Of a stretch of DNA of 64,000 nucleotides, positions 1 through 8,753 are shown piece by piece (within the stretch, counting starts at the first letter, position 1; every line of letters starts with the position of its first letter). The stretch covers positions 2,287,317 through 2,351,316 of the forward strand of contig CP067345.1 in assembly GCA_020641055.1 (NCBI GenBank), in the 5' to 3' direction. This stretch comes from Clostridioides sp. ES-S-0010-02 (GTDB lineage: Bacteria > Bacillota > Clostridia > Peptostreptococcales > Peptostreptococcaceae). The notes under the pieces were generated by a model. The model was not told the DNA's origin. It saw only the letters and a program-made list of their open reading frames with translations, and made no database searches. Both the position numbers and the translations under genes were made by a program.

Positions 1-483
1 TTTTCCACTTTGAGCAGATACATACATTTTGGCATTACTCTTTCCAAATTGCATACTATTGCCACCCATTCGTTTTTGCATTGATTTCATCATTAAATTA
101 CCAAATAGCATAAGAATACCTATAGGTACTATCCATGTAAGTAAAATACTCAAAAGAGGTGAATTTTCTTTAGGAATAATCTTAGTAAATTCTACTTTTG
201 CATCTTTTAATCTATCAACTAGTTCTGGGTCATCCATTCTACCAGTTATGTATATATTTTTATCCTTACTACTAGATGGGCTTATTGCAATTTTATTACT
301 TTCTATTTCAACAGATTTAACCTTTCCTGAATCTAACATTGTAAGAAATTTTCCATAATCAATCTCAACCATTTTTTTATCCATTAGACTTGGAAATATT
401 AAAGCATTTAAAAACATTACTACTATTATTATTATTGTATAATAATAGAGTATTGACCTCTTTTGTGGTTTGTGTTCATCCAT
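1..483 (-). CDS. ftsH: ATP-dependent zinc metalloprotease FtsH, N-terminal part (cut by window edge)
   Basis: The first 161 codons of a minus-strand gene run off the left edge. The protein opens MDEHKPQKRS, then has a membrane segment (about residues 12-32), an extracytoplasmic region with EIDYGKFLTMLDSGKV typical of the FtsH extracellular domain, and a second membrane segment (about 118-140) ending near GKSNAKMYV. FtsH is a membrane-anchored AAA+ protease that degrades misfolded membrane proteins and some regulators. The AAA and protease domains lie outside the window, so the call rests on the N-terminal architecture. The RBS AAGGAG lies about 9 nt upstream of the ATG. Confidence 0.8.
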   Translation of the reverse strand, partial: MDEHKPQKRSILYYYTIIIIVVMFLNALIFPSLMDKKMVEIDYGKFLTMLDSGKVKSVEIESNKIAISPSSSKDKNIYITGRMDDPELVDRLKDAKVEFTKIIPKENSPLLSILLTWIVPIGILMLFGNLMMKSMQKRMGGNSMQFGKSNAKMYVSAQSGK

Positions 484-513
484 AATTTTGTTCTCCTTTA
501 AATTAATTTTATG

Positions 514-957
514 TTATTTGCAATCAATATGAGTTAAAAGCTTATTTAATTTTTCTAAGCCCTCTATTATATCTTCCATATCTTGCAATTTTTCACTAGT
601 CATATTTTCAAAATAGTCATCAAAAATACTACTTGAAATATTTTCTTGTATATCCAGCGATTTTTCTGTAACTTTAACTTTTACAATTCGTTGGTCTTCT
701 TTATCTCTTATACGATTTAAAAATCCATTTTTTTCGAGTCTTTGACATATTACTGACACATTGCTATTTGTCATATTCAAATTTTTACCTAAATCACTTA
801 TTTTTTTCTCTCCATGTTCACATAGTTCTGATAAAATCAAAGCTTGTACTGCTGTAATCCCAAGTGGTTGATAGAACTGACTTAATGAAGTTGTAAATTT
901 GATATTTATATCTCTAGTTAATTCTAGCAGTGCTTTTTTAAAACTTATCTCATCCAT
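514..957 (-). CDS. MarR family transcriptional regulator
   Basis: A 147-residue protein with a MarR-type winged helix: recognition region KISDLGKNLNMTNSNVSV (about 52-69), then the wing with RDKEDQRIVKVKVT (about 84-97). MarR proteins are dimeric repressors, usually released by small phenolic ligands or oxidation. It lies 30 bp upstream of ftsH on the same strand and could be co-transcribed with it. Its own upstream region carries a long inverted repeat (1033-1079) suited to autoregulation. Ligand and targets cannot be read from sequence. Confidence 0.85.
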   Translation of the reverse strand: MDEISFKKALLELTRDINIKFTTSLSQFYQPLGITAVQALILSELCEHGEKKISDLGKNLNMTNSNVSVICQRLEKNGFLNRIRDKEDQRIVKVKVTEKSLDIQENISSSIFDDYFENMTSEKLQDMEDIIEGLEKLNKLLTHIDCK

Positions 958-1032
958 ATAAATTCTCCCTGTAAAAATACTTTATTTTACTAATATTTTT
1001 AACTTTAAATTCAAAAATATTTTATAAATAAT

Positions 1033-1079
1033 CCTTAACACTATAAATATTTAATGTATTAAATATTATAGTATTAAGG
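1033..1079. promoter_or_regulatory. Long inverted repeat upstream of the MarR gene
   Basis: The arms CCTTAACACTATAAAT and its near-complement ending ATAGTATTAAGG form an almost perfect palindrome of 47 bp, 76 bp upstream of the MarR start. It has no T-tract suited to termination of either neighbour. Size and position fit a MarR-dimer operator overlapping an AT-rich promoter; that role is inferred. Confidence 0.5.
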
Positions 1080-1168
1080 ATTTATTGTCAATAACAATAT
1101 TGTAACTTCAGTTATAAATAGTTTATCTTATCTTATTGAAATTTTTGAATAAGATATTTTTAATAAAA

Positions 1169-1195
1169 AATCGATGTATTTATTTTACACCGATT
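1169..1195 (-). terminator. Rho-independent terminator of the TetR gene
   Basis: On the minus strand the stem AATCGGTGTA/TACATCGATT (10 bp, one G-T) is followed by TTTTTTATT. It lies 60 bp downstream of the TetR stop codon. Confidence 0.75.
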
Positions 1196-1255
1196 CCTCT
1201 CATTTTAATCTTATTCAAAAATAAAAATCTAAAGTTATTTACTATTACAATAAAT

Positions 1256-1888
1256 TTAATCTTCTGTTAACATATTATATACAAAATCAAAACTTCCTTT
1301 ATGTGCTCCCAAGGTCGTTTCCATAATACAAACAAATGCCTTTGCTTTTTGCAGTATTTCATCATTATCCCAATCAAACATGCCTTTATCAAATATACAC
1401 TCAGAAGAAACAAGTAAAAACTCTATTGTCTCTTTTGGATATTTTGTATTGAATACACCTTCTCTTATACCTTGTTCTACTACCTCTGTTAATATAGGTG
1501 TAAAATTTAAAATAGTTTTGACTATTGTCTTTTGATGCATCTCAGCATTGTTGGGTTGTTGAAATTGGTTAATCACTTTTTCTTTACTTCCTCCAACTTT
1601 AGGTCTTTGAGATATTAATATCTGAAAGAACTTTTCAATAACTGGAATATCTGGATTTGAAGCAATTTCTTTCAACATCTTTATATCATTATCTATAATT
1701 CTAGTTATAATTTCATCCATTACCTCTTCTTTAGATTTAAAATAGTAATAAAATGTTCCTTTTGCAATTCCAATCTCATTTAAAATATCATTTACAGTAG
1801 TTTTTGTATAACCTTTAGTACAAAAAAGCATTTCAGCTGTATCAAGTATTTCATTTTTACGTTCTTCAGGGTCTTTTATAATTCTCAT
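1256..1888 (-). CDS. TetR/AcrR family transcriptional regulator
   Basis: A 210-residue protein. The N-terminal TetR helix-turn-helix spans about residues 10-57, with FCTKGYTKTTVNDILNEIGI and then GTFYYYFKSKEEV, the classic TetR signature. The C-terminal helical ligand domain is unspecific. Such proteins usually repress an efflux or lipid gene nearby, but no obvious target adjoins it here, so autoregulation through the palindrome just upstream (1907-1923) is the simplest inference. It has its own terminator and appears monocistronic. Confidence 0.88.
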   Translation of the reverse strand: MRIIKDPEERKNEILDTAEMLFCTKGYTKTTVNDILNEIGIAKGTFYYYFKSKEEVMDEIITRIIDNDIKMLKEIASNPDIPVIEKFFQILISQRPKVGGSKEKVINQFQQPNNAEMHQKTIVKTILNFTPILTEVVEQGIREGVFNTKYPKETIEFLLVSSECIFDKGMFDWDNDEILQKAKAFVCIMETTLGAHKGSFDFVYNMLTED

Positions 1889-1906
1889 ATACTTTCTCCT
1901 TTCAAT

Positions 1907-1923
1907 AGACCAACAGTCGGTTT
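1907..1923. promoter_or_regulatory. Probable TetR operator
   Basis: ACCAACAGTCGGT (1909-1921) is a nearly perfect palindrome 19-35 bp upstream of the TetR start and overlaps its promoter region. It resembles the ACCGACnnGTCGGT-like sites of other TetR proteins. Confidence 0.55.
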
Positions 1924-1973
1924 AGTTTTATTATATAAAACTACTTTTATAATGTCAATTTTATAAAATAAAA

Positions 1974-2014
1974 ATAAGGTATAAAGAAGTATGATAATTA
2001 CTTTTATACCTTAT
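1974..2014 (-). terminator. Terminator of the metY-metA operon
   Basis: On the minus strand ATAAGGTATAAA pairs perfectly with TTTATACCTTAT (12 bp) and is followed by TTTTTATTTT. It is 27 bp after the metA stop. Confidence 0.85.
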
Positions 2015-2040
2015 AGATTCTCATATTTTTTAGTTGCGTT

Positions 2041-2931
2041 TTATATTATTAGATAGTTTTTTATCCAATTTCTAAACAAAAGTTCTGAATGCTTTTTCCA
2101 TTTAACAGTTGGTTCTTTTGAAGGATCATCATTTATATAATAATTTTTAGGTATTGAGATTTTATCACCTCTATCTACATCTCTTTTATATTCTTTATCT
2201 AAAGTGTATTTATCATACTCACTGTGACCCATTACAAATACATCTCTTGAATTTGTAATTATATAAGGACCAGCTTCTTTAGAATGGCTTACAATGCTCA
2301 ATTCATCATTATTTTTCAAAGTTTCAATATTTACAGTAGTGTGTCTTGAATGTGGAGCAAAAAACTCTTTTTCAAATCCATCTACTATCTTACTATTTTT
2401 ATCCACTTCATGCTTAAATACTCCAAAACATTTTTGACTTAATGGAAGTTTTTTTACATTGTAGTATTTGTAAAGACCTGCTTGAGCTGCCCAACATATA
2501 TATAATGTCGATTTAGCCTTTCTTTTAGAATAATCCATAATATCTTTTAGTTCATCCCAATAATCAACTTCTTCAAACTCCATTTGTTCAACTGGAGCTC
2601 CTGTTATTATAAAACCATCAAAAGATTCTTTTTTTGCTTCATCAAATGTTTTATAAAAATTCTTAACATATTCATTACAACTTCTTTTACTCTCTCTTGT
2701 TGAGATTTTAATAAATTCTACAGATACATTAAAACCTGTCTTGTCTATTCTTCTAAGTAAATCTAGCTCTGTATCTATTTTTATTGGCATTAGATTTAAT
2801 ATAGCTATTTTAGTATCTATATTTTCTTTGTATTCTAAATCTTTATTAAAGTCTTCTTTACAAATTACATCTATTCCTTCATCTAATAATTTATTAATAA
2901 CAGGTAGTCCCTTTGGTAGTATTAAAGCCAT
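2041..2931 (-). CDS. metA: Homoserine O-acyltransferase MetA
   Basis: A 296-residue protein of the MetA family. It activates homoserine with an acyl-CoA in methionine synthesis. The catalytic cysteine lies in YICWAAQAG (C146), and later motifs include FGVFKHEV and MGHSEYD. The residue aligned with E. coli Gly111 is a glutamate (E115, in GAPVEQMEF), which in characterised family members goes with acetyl-CoA rather than succinyl-CoA use. This fits the partner enzyme upstream, an O-acetylhomoserine sulfhydrylase. It is the second gene of a two-gene operon (29 bp gap) under the SAM-I riboswitch. Confidence 0.93.
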   Translation of the reverse strand: MALILPKGLPVINKLLDEGIDVICKEDFNKDLEYKENIDTKIAILNLMPIKIDTELDLLRRIDKTGFNVSVEFIKISTRESKRSCNEYVKNFYKTFDEAKKESFDGFIITGAPVEQMEFEEVDYWDELKDIMDYSKRKAKSTLYICWAAQAGLYKYYNVKKLPLSQKCFGVFKHEVDKNSKIVDGFEKEFFAPHSRHTTVNIETLKNNDELSIVSHSKEAGPYIITNSRDVFVMGHSEYDKYTLDKEYKRDVDRGDKISIPKNYYINDDPSKEPTVKWKKHSELLFRNWIKNYLII

Positions 2932-2960
2932 ATCTTTTCACTTCTCTTTCTCTTATACTA

Positions 2961-4226
2961 TTAGAAATTTAAAGCTTGATTTAAATCAGCTATTAAATCC
3001 TCTACATTTTCTATTCCAACAGATAATCTTATTAGGGAAGGTAATACTCCAGACGCAATTAATTGTTCTTCTGTTAATTGTCTGTGAGTAGTTGAAGCTG
3101 GATGTATAACACAAGTTCTTACATCTGATACATGAGTTACTAATGCTGCTATTTGTAGTTTTTCCACAAATTTTTTAGCATTTTCAAGTCCTCCTTTTAC
3201 TCCAAATGATAAAACTCCACTACATCCTTTTGATAGATATTTCTTGGCATTTCCATAATACTTATTATTTTCAAGCCCTGGATAGTTAATCCAATCTACA
3301 TTTTTATGTTTTTCTAAAAACTCAGCTATCTTAAGTGCATTTTCACTATGTCTCTCCATTCTAAGATGTAGTGTTTCAATATTTAAATTAGTAAGATATG
3401 CGTTAAATGGACTCAGGCAATTTCCATAGTCTCTAAGTAATTGAACTCTTGTTTTAGTAGCATATGCAGCATTGCCAAACTTCTCAGTATAACTTATTCC
3501 ATGATATGTTGGGTCTGGCTCAACTAATTCTGGAAATTTCCCATTGTCCCAGTTAAAATTTCCACCATCTACTATAATTCCACCAACACTTGAAGCATGG
3601 CCATCTAAGTATTTTGTAGTAGAATGAGTGACTATGTTTGCTCCATATTTTAGCGGATTACAAAGTATTGGTGATGCTAATGAGTTATCAACTATAAATG
3701 GAACATTAATTCTTTTAGCTACATTTGCTATTTTTTCAAAATCTATAACTTCAAGAGTTGGATTTGCAAGTGTTTCTGCAAATACAACTTTAGTATTTTC
3801 ATTTGCAAGTTCTACTATTTCATCTTCGCTTGCATCTAAATCAAATGATATTAAATCTATTCCAAATTTTTTAAGACTAGGCCCTAATAAATTAAATGTT
3901 CCTCCATATACTTTTGAAGAACAAAGTATACTATCTCCAGATTTACATATATTTAAAACTGCTAACATATTTGCAGATTGACCTGATGATACAGCAACAG
4001 ATGATACTCCTCCCTCTAACAAACTTATCTTTTCTTCAAAAGCTTGAACTGTAGGATTACTTATTCTGGAATACATATGACCATCAGCTTTTAAATCAAA
4101 TAAGTCAGCAAGTTGGTCTATACTACTATATTTAAAAGTTGTACTTTGATATAAAGGTAAAACTCTTGGTTCTCCATTTCCTGGCTTATAATTTCCTTGC
4201 ACACATATTGTTTCTTTGTTATACAT
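2961..4226 (-). CDS. metY: O-acetylhomoserine sulfhydrylase (PLP-dependent)
   Basis: A 421-residue Cys/Met-metabolism PLP enzyme. It would convert O-acetylhomoserine plus sulfide to homocysteine. Visible motifs are YSRISNPTVQAFEEK near the N terminus, VSSGQSAN (cofactor phosphate region), FIVDNSLASP with the PLP-contacting Asp, and VTHSTTKYLDGH with the Schiff-base lysine. The C-terminal ENVEDLIADLNQAL is typical of the family. The gene is first in the metY-metA operon and its leader is a SAM-I riboswitch, so both genes should be switched off when SAM is plentiful. Confidence 0.93.
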   Translation of the reverse strand: MYNKETICVQGNYKPGNGEPRVLPLYQSTTFKYSSIDQLADLFDLKADGHMYSRISNPTVQAFEEKISLLEGGVSSVAVSSGQSANMLAVLNICKSGDSILCSSKVYGGTFNLLGPSLKKFGIDLISFDLDASEDEIVELANENTKVVFAETLANPTLEVIDFEKIANVAKRINVPFIVDNSLASPILCNPLKYGANIVTHSTTKYLDGHASSVGGIIVDGGNFNWDNGKFPELVEPDPTYHGISYTEKFGNAAYATKTRVQLLRDYGNCLSPFNAYLTNLNIETLHLRMERHSENALKIAEFLEKHKNVDWINYPGLENNKYYGNAKKYLSKGCSGVLSFGVKGGLENAKKFVEKLQIAALVTHVSDVRTCVIHPASTTHRQLTEEQLIASGVLPSLIRLSVGIENVEDLIADLNQALNF

Positions 4227-4295
4227 TTTTGTATCCCCCTTAGATTTTAATTAAGAAAATTAAACTATTTGTCAGATGAGATTTAAAATAAATAA

Positions 4296-4318
4296 AGCCT
4301 GAGTATATAACTCAGGCT
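4296..4318 (-). terminator. Riboswitch expression-platform terminator
   Basis: On the minus strand AGCCTGAGT/ACTCAGGCT closes a 9-bp stem with a short loop, followed by TTTATTTATTTT. It sits between the SAM-I aptamer and metY and is the OFF-state structure. Confidence 0.9.
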
Positions 4319-4324
4319 CTGTAT

Positions 4325-4438
4325 AAGCTTAATTATACTCATCTCTCAGCTTTCGCCGCAGGATTTAGCACCAATGTATATAAATATACTGGTTGCCGGG
4401 TTTCATAGGGCCAGTCCCTCCACCTCTCTGGATAAGAT
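4325..4438 (-). ncRNA. SAM-I riboswitch (S-box) upstream of metY
   Basis: On the minus strand the leader begins CTTATCCAGAGAGGTGGAGG, continues through GGCCCTATGAAACCCGGCAAC, and ends with GCGGCGAAAGCTGAGAGATG. These are the conserved P1/P2 start, the kink-turn and pseudoknot region, and the 3' core of the S-box. The following terminator (4296-4318) completes a transcriptional OFF switch responding to S-adenosylmethionine. Placement before methionine-synthesis genes agrees with the family. Confidence 0.95.
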
Positions 4439-4491
4439 TTATTTAATTTTTCTATGTTTTATATCTTATATTTTTTTCCTAATTTTGTCAA

Positions 4492-7149
4492 CTATTTTTC
4501 ATATAATTTTCTTTTAAGAAATTTTCCAACCTCTACTTGCACTACAGACATTATAGCTAAAATCACTGTTACAAGCCACTGTGAGCTATTTAAAACAGTT
4601 AAATTAAATGCATCTCTAAAATTAGGGACAAATAATATAACTGCCATAAGCAAAGCAGAAGTTAAAAATGAGATTAAAAGAAATGGGTTTTTAGCACTAT
4701 TTCTAGTAAACATAGAATCTGTATTTGAACGCTGGCTAAATGCACGCAACATTTGTGAAAATGCTAATACACAGAATGCCATTGTTTGACCTACAGTATG
4801 GTTTCCTATATTAAGACCAATTTTATATGCTAAAATGGTCATTATTGCTACAAATATCCCCTGAGTAATAACTCTTTGTACAAGGTTTTTTTCAAACAAA
4901 CTTTCTGATTTAACAGGCTGATGCTTCATTATATTTCTACTTGGTGGGTCAACTCCAAGAGCAAGAGCTGGAAGAGTTGCTGTTGCAAGGTTTACCCATA
5001 GAATATGCACAGCAAGAAGTGGAGTATCCCAGTTTAACAATATTGCAACAAATAGTGTAAGTATCTCTGCTATATTTCCAACAAGCAAGAATTGTATAAC
5101 CTTTTGTATATTTCTATATACACGTCTACCTTCTTTTATTGCATATGCAATTGTGGTAAAACTATCATCCATTAAAATCATATCTGAAGAATCTTTTGCC
5201 ACATCTGTACCACTTATACCCATAGCTATACCAATATCAGCAGACTTTAATGCAGGGGAGTCATTTACCCCATCTCCAGTCATTGCTGGTACTTCTCCAA
5301 TTCTTTTTAGAGACTGTATAATTCTAAGTTTATCAAATGGTGATACACGAGCAAATACTGTCACATTTTTAACAGCTTTATCAAGTTCATCATCACTTAA
5401 ATTATCAAGTTCATCACCAGATATAACAGTATTTCCTTCATTCCAAATTCCAAGTTCATGAGCTATTGTTGTGGCAGTGACTTTATGGTCACCTGTTATC
5501 ATTATGGTTCTTATGCCCGCTTCTTTACAAGTTTTTACTGCATCAGTTACCTCGGTTCTTGGTGGGTCAATCATACCAACTATACCAATAAATGTCAAAT
5601 CATATTCTATGTTTTCACTATCTTCCTTTGGTATCGATAGAATTTCACGCTTAGCAAAACCAAGTACACGTAATGCATCTTTAGACATAGTAAGACATAA
5701 TTCGTGTATGTTTTTTTTGTCCATCTCTGTAATGTTTCTTTCACCTTTTGATGTTAATATTTTGGTACATAAATGGAGAAGTTCATCCACTGCACCTTTA
5801 GTATATGCTGTGATTTTTCCATCTATATCATGAACAGTTGTCATACATTTTCTGTCAGAATCAAAAGGTTGCTCAAATACACGTGGATATTTCTCTTCAA
5901 GAGCTTCTTGATCTATTCCAAATTTATTAGCCATAAAAATCAATGAACCTTCTGTTGGATCACCTAATATTTCATCTTTTTTATCTGGATTTATACATGC
6001 ATCGTTACAAAGTGCACCAGCATAAACAAGCTCTTTATATACTAGTGGATGTTTCTCAGACGCAGTATCTATTGATGTTACTTTTCCAGATTCAAAATCG
6101 CCATTTACAGCAATATGTGTAACAGTCATTTTATTTAAGGTTAATGTACCAGTTTTATCACAACATATTACTGTAGCTCCTCCTAATGTTTCAACTGCTG
6201 GCAACTTTCTAATCAAAGCGTTTCTTTTAGCCATACGTTGCACACCTAGAGCCATTACAATGGTTGCTGTTGCAGGTAATCCCTCTGGAATGATTGATAT
6301 AGCAAGTGAAATTGCAATCATAAACATTGGTAAGAGAGGTCTCTGATAAAATGCACCTATTGCAAATATAATAACGCATACAATAATACCTATAACACTT
6401 AATGTTTTTCCAACAGTATTAAGTTTACGTTTTATAGGAGTATCAAAATCATTTTGTGAATCTAAAAGATGTGCTATATTACCTACTTCTGTGTCCATCC
6501 CAGTTGCAACTACAACACCTACACCTCTACCATATGTGACAATTGAAGACGTATAGGCCATATTACTACGGTCTCCTAATACACATTCTTCAGGTAAAAT
6601 GCCATCTGAATCTTTTTCTGATGGGACAGACTCTCCTGTTAAAGAAGCTTCTTGAATTTTTAAACTAGATGTATCTATTAAACGAATGTCTGCTGGAATC
6701 ATCGCTCCATCTTCTAAAAAAACAATATCTCCTATTACAAGATTACTTGCTTGAATAACATTTTCTTCACCATCACGTATAACACGTGCTGTAGGTGAAT
6801 TCATATTTTTTAGTGCTTCCAATGATGATTCTGCTTTTTTTTCTTGAACAATACCAATAACTGCATTTACTGTTACAATTATTAGAATTACAAAAGCTTC
6901 TGTAAATTCTCCAAATGCTAAAGATAATACTGATGCACCTATTAGTATCAATACCATAGCATCTGTAACTTGGGTCCAAAGCATTTGTAAAACTGTTCTA
7001 GGTGGTCTTTTTCTCAGTTCATTTAAACCATACTCTTTAATCCTGTTTTCCGCCTCGGTATCGGTGAGCCCCTCCTCTGATGAGTCTAAACTCTCTAATA
7101 CTTCATGTGTTGCCATCGAATGCCAAGGCATCTGTTTGTGATTTTCCAT
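4492..7149 (-). CDS. Cation-translocating P-type ATPase, calcium (type II) class
   Basis: An 885-residue membrane pump. In order: N-terminal cation-ATPase region (WHSMATHEVLESLDSSEEGL), TM pair, actuator motif LTGES, TM4 motif IPEGLPA, phosphorylation site CDKTGTLT, ATP-binding KGA, MITGDH, hinge MTGDGVNDSPAL, and C-terminal six-helix block with NLATATLPALALGVDPP. The IPEGLPA motif and overall order match bacterial SERCA/PMCA-like Ca2+ pumps such as Listeria LMCA1, so calcium export is the likely role; other type II cations are not excluded. RBS AAAGGAG precedes the start. It appears monocistronic. Confidence 0.9.
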   Translation of the reverse strand: MENHKQMPWHSMATHEVLESLDSSEEGLTDTEAENRIKEYGLNELRKRPPRTVLQMLWTQVTDAMVLILIGASVLSLAFGEFTEAFVILIIVTVNAVIGIVQEKKAESSLEALKNMNSPTARVIRDGEENVIQASNLVIGDIVFLEDGAMIPADIRLIDTSSLKIQEASLTGESVPSEKDSDGILPEECVLGDRSNMAYTSSIVTYGRGVGVVVATGMDTEVGNIAHLLDSQNDFDTPIKRKLNTVGKTLSVIGIIVCVIIFAIGAFYQRPLLPMFMIAISLAISIIPEGLPATATIVMALGVQRMAKRNALIRKLPAVETLGGATVICCDKTGTLTLNKMTVTHIAVNGDFESGKVTSIDTASEKHPLVYKELVYAGALCNDACINPDKKDEILGDPTEGSLIFMANKFGIDQEALEEKYPRVFEQPFDSDRKCMTTVHDIDGKITAYTKGAVDELLHLCTKILTSKGERNITEMDKKNIHELCLTMSKDALRVLGFAKREILSIPKEDSENIEYDLTFIGIVGMIDPPRTEVTDAVKTCKEAGIRTIMITGDHKVTATTIAHELGIWNEGNTVISGDELDNLSDDELDKAVKNVTVFARVSPFDKLRIIQSLKRIGEVPAMTGDGVNDSPALKSADIGIAMGISGTDVAKDSSDMILMDDSFTTIAYAIKEGRRVYRNIQKVIQFLLVGNIAEILTLFVAILLNWDTPLLAVHILWVNLATATLPALALGVDPPSRNIMKHQPVKSESLFEKNLVQRVITQGIFVAIMTILAYKIGLNIGNHTVGQTMAFCVLAFSQMLRAFSQRSNTDSMFTRNSAKNPFLLISFLTSALLMAVILFVPNFRDAFNLTVLNSSQWLVTVILAIMSVVQVEVGKFLKRKLYEK

Positions 7150-7278
7150 TTTGGAAGATCACTCCTTTCTTTTTTTGATTTAAGAATAATTATATTTTAA
7201 AATCCAATTCAATTCAATACTCAGTAATTATATTTTACCTAAATTTAACAATTCAATTTAAAGTCTATATAAAAATAT

Positions 7279-8022
7279 CTACTCTTTTACAAACACATAC
7301 TCCTTATTATTAGATAAATCTTCTTGATATTTATACCCTTCTAAGTTAAACTTTTTTAAGTCGTTAATATCTTCTATTTTATTTTTAACAATATATTTTA
7401 CCATCATTCCTCTAGCTTTCTTTGCTTGTGTAGATTCGACTTTTAACATATTATTTTTATTTATTTTAAAATTACATGTTACATATGTATGATTGTCATC
7501 AATAAATTTTTCCACAGTTTTGCTGTATTCACTTGATGCAAGATTGACAATAGCTGTATTTTCTTTGTTTAATTCGTTATATATACTGTCTCCCCAATAT
7601 TCATATAAATTTTTAAATTCTCTTATCTGTAACTTTGTCTGCATTTCTAATCTGTATTCATATATACTATCATAGGGTTTTACGACCCCATACAATCCAC
7701 TTATGATTCTAATACAACTATTTGCAAATTCCTCATCTTGCTTTGTAAAATTCTCTGCTTCTATATTTTTATATTGTATTCCAGCATAAGTTAAGATTGC
7801 AGGAGTACCTAAACTGTCAAATTTAAAATTATCAAATCTACTCTTGTTTAATATAGCTAATTTTTCGTTGATTTTCATTTTACTTTTGAAATCCTCTACA
7901 CTAAAGGTTTTTATATTCTTTGATATTTCTTTTGCTTTATCTATGAAACAGGGCAAGCTTAAATCTCTATCAAATTCTTGTACATTCTTCATATTTTTAG
8001 CTGGTGATAACATTATAATCAT
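7279..8022 (-). CDS. yaaA: Peroxide stress protein YaaA (DUF328 family)
   Basis: A 247-residue protein with the N-terminal MIIMLSPAKNM and central KSRFDNFKFDSLGTPAILTY characteristic of the YaaA family, plus KKARGMMVKYIVKN near the C terminus. In E. coli YaaA lowers free iron and Fenton damage during peroxide stress and has a DNA-binding fold. It lies 15 bp downstream of the peroxiredoxin gene bcp on the same strand, which supports a joint peroxide-defence role. Confidence 0.9.
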   Translation of the reverse strand: MIIMLSPAKNMKNVQEFDRDLSLPCFIDKAKEISKNIKTFSVEDFKSKMKINEKLAILNKSRFDNFKFDSLGTPAILTYAGIQYKNIEAENFTKQDEEFANSCIRIISGLYGVVKPYDSIYEYRLEMQTKLQIREFKNLYEYWGDSIYNELNKENTAIVNLASSEYSKTVEKFIDDNHTYVTCNFKINKNNMLKVESTQAKKARGMMVKYIVKNKIEDINDLKKFNLEGYKYQEDLSNNKEYVFVKE

Positions 8023-8037
8023 AAATTTCTACTACTC

Positions 8038-8496
8038 CTATTTTTCCAAATATTCAAGAATCTCTTGTGCATTTGTATCTGGTTTTGCTTTTTCAAAAAC
8101 TTTTTCAATAATTCCACTTTCATCTACAATATAAGTTGCACGAACAACTCCTAAAGCAGTTTTCCCATACATTTTTTTCTCTTTCCACACATCAAAAGCC
8201 TTAATAGTAGTTAAATCTGGGTCAGAAAGTAAAATAAAAGGAAGCTCATGCTTTTCTGCAAATTTTTGATGTGATTTAATACTATCTTTACTTATCCCAA
8301 TAACTGGTATATCATTATTTCTAAATCCTTCATATGCGTTCCTAAATGCACATGCCTGACGTGTGCATCCTGGTGTATTATCTTTAGGATAAAAATATAT
8401 TACCACTTTTTTCCCCTTAAAATCAGACATACTGACTTTATTTCCATCTTTATCTTCTAATGTAAATTCTGGTGCTTTTGTACCTATACTTAACAT
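8038..8496 (-). CDS. bcp: Thioredoxin-dependent peroxiredoxin (Bcp/PrxQ type)
   Basis: A 152-residue AhpC/TSA-type peroxiredoxin. The peroxidatic cysteine lies in YPKDNTPGCTRQACAFRNAY (two cysteines five residues apart, the PrxQ arrangement). It begins with GTKAPEFTLEDKDGN as expected. It reduces peroxides and alkyl hydroperoxides using thioredoxin. It is the upstream gene of a two-gene unit with yaaA, with a good AGGAG RBS. Confidence 0.93.
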   Translation of the reverse strand: MLSIGTKAPEFTLEDKDGNKVSMSDFKGKKVVIYFYPKDNTPGCTRQACAFRNAYEGFRNNDIPVIGISKDSIKSHQKFAEKHELPFILLSDPDLTTIKAFDVWKEKKMYGKTALGVVRATYIVDESGIIEKVFEKAKPDTNAQEILEYLEK

Positions 8497-8692
8497 AAAT
8501 ATCTCTCCTTTTGTTTTTAATCAATAATTTATACTATATTTATATTACTACCCTATATTTCTGTATATAAATAAAATATTTTACTTTTTATATAGAAATT
8601 TTCATGAATATGTAAATCTTATATACTGAAAATTTCAAGCTTTATTTGATTGGAACATTTAAACTGGAATTTATGTTAAGTAATTAAAATAA

Positions 8693-8722
8693 GCAGGATT
8701 TAATTTATGTATTAAATCCTGC
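8693..8722 (-). terminator. Terminator downstream of adenine deaminase
   Basis: GCAGGATTTAAT pairs with ATTAAATCCTGC (12 bp, 6-nt loop) and on the minus strand is followed by TTATTTTAATT. It is 32 bp after the stop codon. Confidence 0.8.
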
Positions 8723-8753
8723 CTATTTATTTTTATTCTTCTAATACTCTAAT

